From the NCBI GenBank assembly GCA_018398805.1, contig JAGFBZ010002346.1, forward strand, positions 186,001 through 250,000: a stretch of DNA of 64,000 bases. The letters are read 5' to 3'. The DNA is from Hirundichthys speculiger (taxonomy: Eukaryota > Chordata > Actinopteri > Beloniformes > Exocoetidae). The first letter of the stretch is position 1, and each line of letters starts with the position of its first letter. Below, piece after piece: positions 58,726 to 64,000 of the stretch. A model generated the notes under the pieces. It ran no database searches and was not told where the DNA came from. It was given only the letters and a program-made list of their open reading frames with translations. The position numbers and the translations under genes are program-made.

Positions 58726-59350
58726 TGTTACATATGTAATGTATTTCCAGAAAGAACAAAAACATCAAGTTAGAAGAAAGTGACTGAGGTGAGAAAGGAC
58801 AACAGTGAAGGGCATGGAGTGCGTCATATTCTCTCTTCTTGACATGCACCTGTTTGATCTGAGAAAAGGTCAAGCTTCGTTTGAGAAACTGTTAGAAATG
58901 GTGTTTCTCGTTTGGCACGGAAGTGACGACTCTGTCCACCAATCAACGGAGCACAGTGGGCGTGGCCCCATGGTTTATAAACCCAATTACCATGCTTGGT
59001 TTCCCAACAGGAGATTGGGCAGCAGCTACGCCTATTTACAGGTCGTAGCTTTTGATTGCGTAATCCGTCGAACTGTACCGCGCTGCTTAGCCAAAGCAGG
59101 AATTAGTCTAACCCTCCTGCAAGATTCCCAGCCTCTCCGAGATCAGCTGTTAGATAAAATCCCACCAGTGGGCCCTGAGTTGGCCCGGACACGTTCATCC
59201 GTCTGAGCCAACAGGGCCTGGCAGCGCCAAATGGAGAATTGGACTCTATGTCCTGTCCTCAACTTGGATGCCATAAACTGGTACTATATTGACAAGTATT
59301 AATTTAATTTCTGGGACACACTATTACGTATTGAGACGAGGCCTTTACAG

Positions 59351-59569
59351 CAGTGATCCCCAACCCCCAGGCCGCAGACCAATCAGTACCGGGCCACACA
59401 AGAAAGAATTAGTTATTTATGTTCTATTTATTATATAAGTCTAAAAGAGCTTTTATTTTGAAAAATCTTGGCATAATGGAAGCCCACCCCAGCCTGCCCC
59501 CCCAGGTCTGCGGTAAAACTTGTCAAGCGTTGACGGGTCCGGAGTTACAAAAAGGTTAGGGACCCCTTG
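59351..59569. mobile_element. short hAT MITE (CAGTGATCCCCAACC)
   Basis: 219 bp, right end GGTTAGGGACCCCTTG. Exact duplications CTTTACAG (59343-59350 and 59570-59577). Confidence 0.92.
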
Positions 59570-60622
59570 CTTTACAGGACAACGTTTCCCCAGACGTTGG
59601 AAAAGAGCTGATGTCCTTATGTCTACTGGCTAATGCCTGTAATTCATTAACCGTGAGGATGGTGGATTATTCCTTGGCTCATCAAACCCACATGTTGTTC
59701 TTAAATCTGATCACAAATTACTCTTGATGGCAAAGCTTATGTGTTGTGGCAGCTCTGCCACCACTGGGGAATCAGGTGGTTTAATGAGAATTAAATAGCT
59801 ATGTGTCCGCTGTAACTGCAGTGCTATGTTCATTTAAAGGGAAGCGTCCACCTGGCTGCATCCTGAAAACAGTTATTATTTCTTAAAGTAGGAAAAACTG
59901 GATGTGAACCGAAAGCTGTTGACACAGTTTGATGAAATGTCAACAGCCGGTGATTTCTCAGATGGCATGCTGGTGTGCTGCCACTTAACATCCCATCCCA
60001 TCCCGGCCCACCACACCTCTCCTGGAGGCAGCAGCATCCATTCACACTCATGTGGACACACATCGCACCACTCGCCCCTGAGCCTCGTATGAATTTTAAT
60101 TCCAAAGGTTTAAAGCAGTGAAGTGTAAATTCAGACACAACGCCACAATTACCAGTCAAGGCGGCGCGTTCAAGGACCCCGTTAGACGGAGAGAGCCAAA
60201 GCCGCCGTAGTATCCAATTAAGTGCCCTTTTTGCTTGAAAGTGCTGCGTAACAAAGGTGAAATAAACCGTCTTCAGATAATTAATCTGACATTTTATGTT
60301 TTATACAGTAAAAGTGCATCCCGACTGACATTGGCTTCTTACGTTTAGATTATTCTTGTACAAGTGAGGGCTTCTAATTAAATCTAATGCCAGAAAGCTA
60401 AGATTTGAGAAGGCTTAACCACTTTAGCTGCCGTGTGACGGGCCCCGCCCTGTATGACTCATGTGCAGTTTTAACATGGTGACATTATAATGGGGGGAAA
60501 GTATTTAACACTCTCTAGATCCCTTTGACTTTCCAAGGAGCAAACTTTTATGAACAACGTTATAGCCTATTAAAGTTTCCATTTAATCAGAAATGGACAC
60601 CCGCTGGTTGGATAATTTACTT

Positions 60623-60935
60623 TTTAAAGGAAGGGTAAGGCATTTCTGGATGATGTCATGTCTGTTGATATTTGAAATTAAACATCAACGAAACGTCCCC
60701 CTCCCTCCAGGAAAACACGCCCCCCCTTATGAACACAACCCCCTCCCCTCTTTGTGATTGGCTGGAAGAATGGCCGCTATGGTTTGGTTTGGGGGCTGCT
60801 GGTTTTAACTTTACACAGCCAGGGCTGCAAATGATGTCTGGATTTTGTCTTTTTATTCACTGAGTAGCTAGCACATGGTGATGAAATATTCTCAGAATAG
60901 GAATAGCATGGACTCGCTTACCCTACCTTTAAAGG
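60623..60935. mobile_element. MITE with TTTAAAGGWAGGGTAAG ends
   Basis: Left TTTAAAGGAAGGGTAAGG, right CTTACCCTACCTTTAAAGGG. Unclassified. No gene. Confidence 0.65.
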
Positions 60936-61778
60936 GCCAGTTCGCTCTGCTGGTGAAGGTTATTCCTCATCGAGGTCATGGTCAATCTAAAAAGCAACCG
61001 GATTCTTTCTTGATACTTGGAGACAGTTCACGTCTTGAATGGTTTGGAACCAACAAAACCTATTTTTCCACTCGTCCAACAGAACACAAACGACGGTTCT
61101 CACCAGAGATGATTTTCACGACATAACAACCACATTAGCATTTTATAGCGCCGCTGATGAGGCTCGTTGATGATCCCAACAATCAGTCCCACAGTACCCA
61201 TAAAGACTGGAATAGAAGAAGGTAATTGACCGTCCGTTTCACTGCAGACTTCATGCTGAAGAGGTCACAGCATTCTTATACGGATTCCCAAGATGTACAA
61301 TTAAAGAGCACCACTGAGAGTTACTGTCAGCAGCACATTACACATTGTTCTGTTTCACTATGAACCACTAACCACCGTGCTAGCATTGAGGAATATCCAC
61401 CTTGATTAATGAGCTTATTTTCTTGTTACTGCCCTGCAAAAAAAAAAAAAACAACTTGCTAAATACAAGTAATAAACATTTAAGTCTGGGTGAAAATTAT
61501 TCAAATTCTAGTAAAATATCTGTCCATGCACCATGTTTATTTGTTATTTATTTATTATTTCTTTTTTTTTTTTAGATTTTATTTCATTTTACATTTCTCA
61601 ATGACCTTAAAATTAAGAATAATTTTCTCAAATTCAGTGTATTCTGCTTGTTTCTGTGCTGTTGCAAGTCCGTTTTAAAGTAATTTGATCTAAAATTCAG
61701 CTTTTTTTTCCAGTTCTTTCAAACCTTTAAACACCTACCTGATCTAGACTGGAAATGAGATTTCTTGCAAAAAAATAT

Positions 61779-62842
61779 TAGGGCTGTCAAAGTTAAATGT
61801 GTTAATAACTGCGTTAACGCAAATTCTGTTTAATTCCACTATTTTTTTTTACGTGAGATTAACGCACCTGTGCAGAAACTCAGTCGCTGTGAACTGAGTT
61901 ACCACTGCAGGATGCGGTAAAGTTAGTTTCACATCTGACATTCGTTTGTTTTTTTTTTCTCTTTAAACTTTATCAGCGTCATGAAAACGGCACCGATTTC
62001 ATCCAGGCTGGTATCATTTTGTAGATATAAGAGTGCCAGACATTTCACAAGTGTCATCAACCCTCCAAGCTCAGTGGGTGTGGCTAAAACTTCTGAAGGA
62101 ACAGCGCTGAATGTCCTTCTGAGTACCTTGCTGCTGCCGTGGAGTTTAGGGACCATCAGCAAATTACTGCGGTCAAGCAGCAGCCCCGAACAAAATACAC
62201 TAAAGAAGCTGATAAATTAAGCCCCTGTAAAGTATAAAATCTGGTATAACTTATTTATAAGTATATACACTATAATGTGTTTTAGTGATGCTGTTAATCG
62301 GCAGTTAAACAATACACTGACTACGACAGAGGTGCAAAGTGGATTTATTCTCCAAGTGTATACAATTCAGAGAGGTCCATTAAACTAACATCACAGAATG
62401 CAGGATGATCAGAAATGACAAATTGCCAGCAGGAAACAGCCGTCTTTAAACATCACATGAACGACATGGGACCTTGAGATGCCTACGTGTCAAAACTTAG
62501 CGACTTGATGGAGCCAGAATGATAATCAGAAGTGACGCCCCTCAACAGACCAGAATCTAGAACAAAAGTCACGGACTTATGAATCAGCATTATACAATAA
62601 GGCCCCAAAATGCAGTTTTAATGTAACAGTCCCCAAAAAGTACGTCAGCATTGGTGGACTTCCGGTTTTCAAACTAAAGTCTTAAAAAAAAAAAGAAAAA
62701 AAAGCAGATCCCCGTGACCCTGTATAGGACAAAACGGGTATAGATAATGGATGGATGGATAAACAGAACATTAAAAAAATGCGATTAATGAAAATCTTAC
62801 GATTTATCGTGATTAAAAAAATTTAATTGACTGACAGCCCTA
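61779..62842. mobile_element. hAT element, copy 2, near complete
   Basis: Starts TAGGGCTGTCAAAGTTAA and ends TTAATTGACTGACAGCCCT(A). AAAAATAT on both sides fits an 8-bp duplication. Carries the same L2 tail piece (62700-62762) as copy 1. Confidence 0.88.
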
Positions 62843-62849
62843 AAAATAT

Positions 62850-64000
62850 ATAAATATTTTGGTGCATAGAGAGATCATTTCAATAACACTGAGTAATTTT
62901 TACCCAGCTCTTTTGAATTTATTTCTTGTATTTTTAAAAATTTCTAATGCAGTGAATCAGCTCAGTCGTCTGTCTCGGCTCCCCGATGTGAAAAACATCT
63001 CATCATGTGCAGAAATTCAGCATCTGAAACAAACTCCAGGTGAAACCATTTAGTAATTTTTGCCCAGGAAGTAGCAGTAGCAGGACGGATCGTTGAATGT
63101 TAGGACTGCAGCGTACACTCAGAATATGCTTTTTGGAAATTTATTGAACTAAGTGTTGGAGAGGCTGAGGTCCAGCATCTAGTTGGGGGGAGAAACTCTT
63201 TCTATACCCCTAAATAATGGTTGCTTTTTTTTTTTACTTTTCACCGAAGACGCAGGTAGGCTGCAGAGTGATTCACTGAAAAGTGGATTTATTCATGAGG
63301 AACTGAATAATAAAACAGTGGAAAGAAGGGGCTGGGGAATTATTCCTGAGTGGTAATGGGCTGCTTCCCCTCCTCGGGGCCTCCAGCTGCTGTTTGGAGG
63401 GGACATGGATGTATGTGCTCCCTCCGAACAGATCCACTGACAGCTCCCATCTCTGCTCGCATTTCATTTGGACTCCAAACTGCCTCTCGCTGAAAACTCT
63501 CAGCGATGCAGCTGCTGCGGTGGAAGAGAGAGAGAAGTGTTTAATTATGATTCATCTGGTGGTCAATCATCAGTCAAAGCTCTACGCTACTGCTGTTGGA
63601 GAGGAGTTCAGCGGGATGCCGGTGATAGATAAAGGATAATGAGAGTTTGAGAAGTTCATGTGTCACACTAGTCATCAGGGCCTCCGCTGCCTGCCTGGAG
63701 TTGGTGAATCACCGCCTCTTACGTGGTGGGAGGATGACAAAGAACAGGAGGAAGGCTTGTGTTTGACTTGTGAGCGAGCGCTGCCTTTGATCGTTAGCCG
63801 ATGGAAATGTGTGTCTGAGCACGCAGCCGAGACGAAACGACTCGAGTCAGGAAAAGGGAGGCCAGCTCAGTATTTCTCTTCATTGTCGTTTTTATGGTCT
63901 AAAGATGTTTACCAAGCGTGATTACGACCTACCTTTATGAATCACATATAAACTGGGAAAAAAAAGTGGGAGGTGTTGCTCTGGAGTTTTGAGATGGAGG
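62850..64000. other. right edge, unique sequence
   Basis: No exon or repeat boundary recognised. Short open frames show no domain. Confidence 0.4.

Larger units (their letters stand above)
32716..64000. other. 31 kb without a recognisable host gene
   Basis: No spliced coding exon, tRNA or rRNA recognised. The open frames are short or lie in transposons. Unique stretches between elements: 32716-33361, 35800-36610, 37700-39440, 43000-44520, 45440-46800, 48600-50470, 52700-53930, 56360-57860, 58735-59340, 59580-60620, 60940-61770 and 62850-64000. In these I see no gene. They may hold enhancers. Confidence 0.6.

Noticed and set aside
1..64000. CRISPR arrays, bacterial operons, viral genes or a new multi-gene system
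   Set aside because: Spaced direct repeats of CRISPR type, clustered intact genes and virus-like frames were all looked for and not seen. The recurring repeats are transposons and microsatellites.

Overview
The window is teleost fish nuclear DNA. The genes are split by GT-AG introns, and much of the rest is DNA transposons (hAT, Tc1/mariner, pogo-like, PIF/Harbinger) with pieces of L1-, RTE- and L2-type LINEs. Microsatellites and homopolymer runs are common. No bacterial operon, phage, CRISPR array or virus-like gene was seen.

One protein-coding gene can be supported: the 3' two thirds of a plus-strand arhgef28-like gene (p190RhoGEF/RGNEF, a Rho guanine-nucleotide exchange factor). It runs from an internal exon at 3848 to the stop codon at 30177. 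Twenty-one exons are read with confidence and a 22nd is proposed at 6796-6904. Together they encode about 1175 residues in one consistent frame: a basic linker, a C1 zinc finger, a Dbl-homology (DH) domain, a PH domain, an acidic and serine-rich linker, a long charged coiled coil, and a C-terminal tail ending in the IVYL motif I recall from mammalian p190RhoGEF. The N-terminal part and the promoter lie upstream of the window. The 3'UTR probably runs to a poly(A) signal at 32690, interrupted by a 1.1 kb hAT element.

Layout: 1-3847 is an upstream intron with three TE blocks. 3848-7728 encodes the linker and C1 region. 8854-12008 encodes DH-PH. 12485-17523 encodes the linkers and coiled coil. 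17524-30010 holds two long introns with exon T between them, filled with L1, hAT and Harbinger-like insertions. 30011-32715 is the last exon. 32716-64000 has no recognisable host gene. It is a patchwork of nested transposons separated by unique sequence that may be regulatory.

The most informative material is structural. Exact 8-bp target-site duplications flank many hAT elements. Several insertions have their empty site preserved in a sister repeat copy inside this same window. A 374-bp tandem duplication copied an exon end with its splice donor. A candidate exon overlaps a MITE terminal repeat and repairs an otherwise broken reading phase. A Harbinger element carries only a decayed Myb-like gene. 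I found no convincing new multi-gene system.
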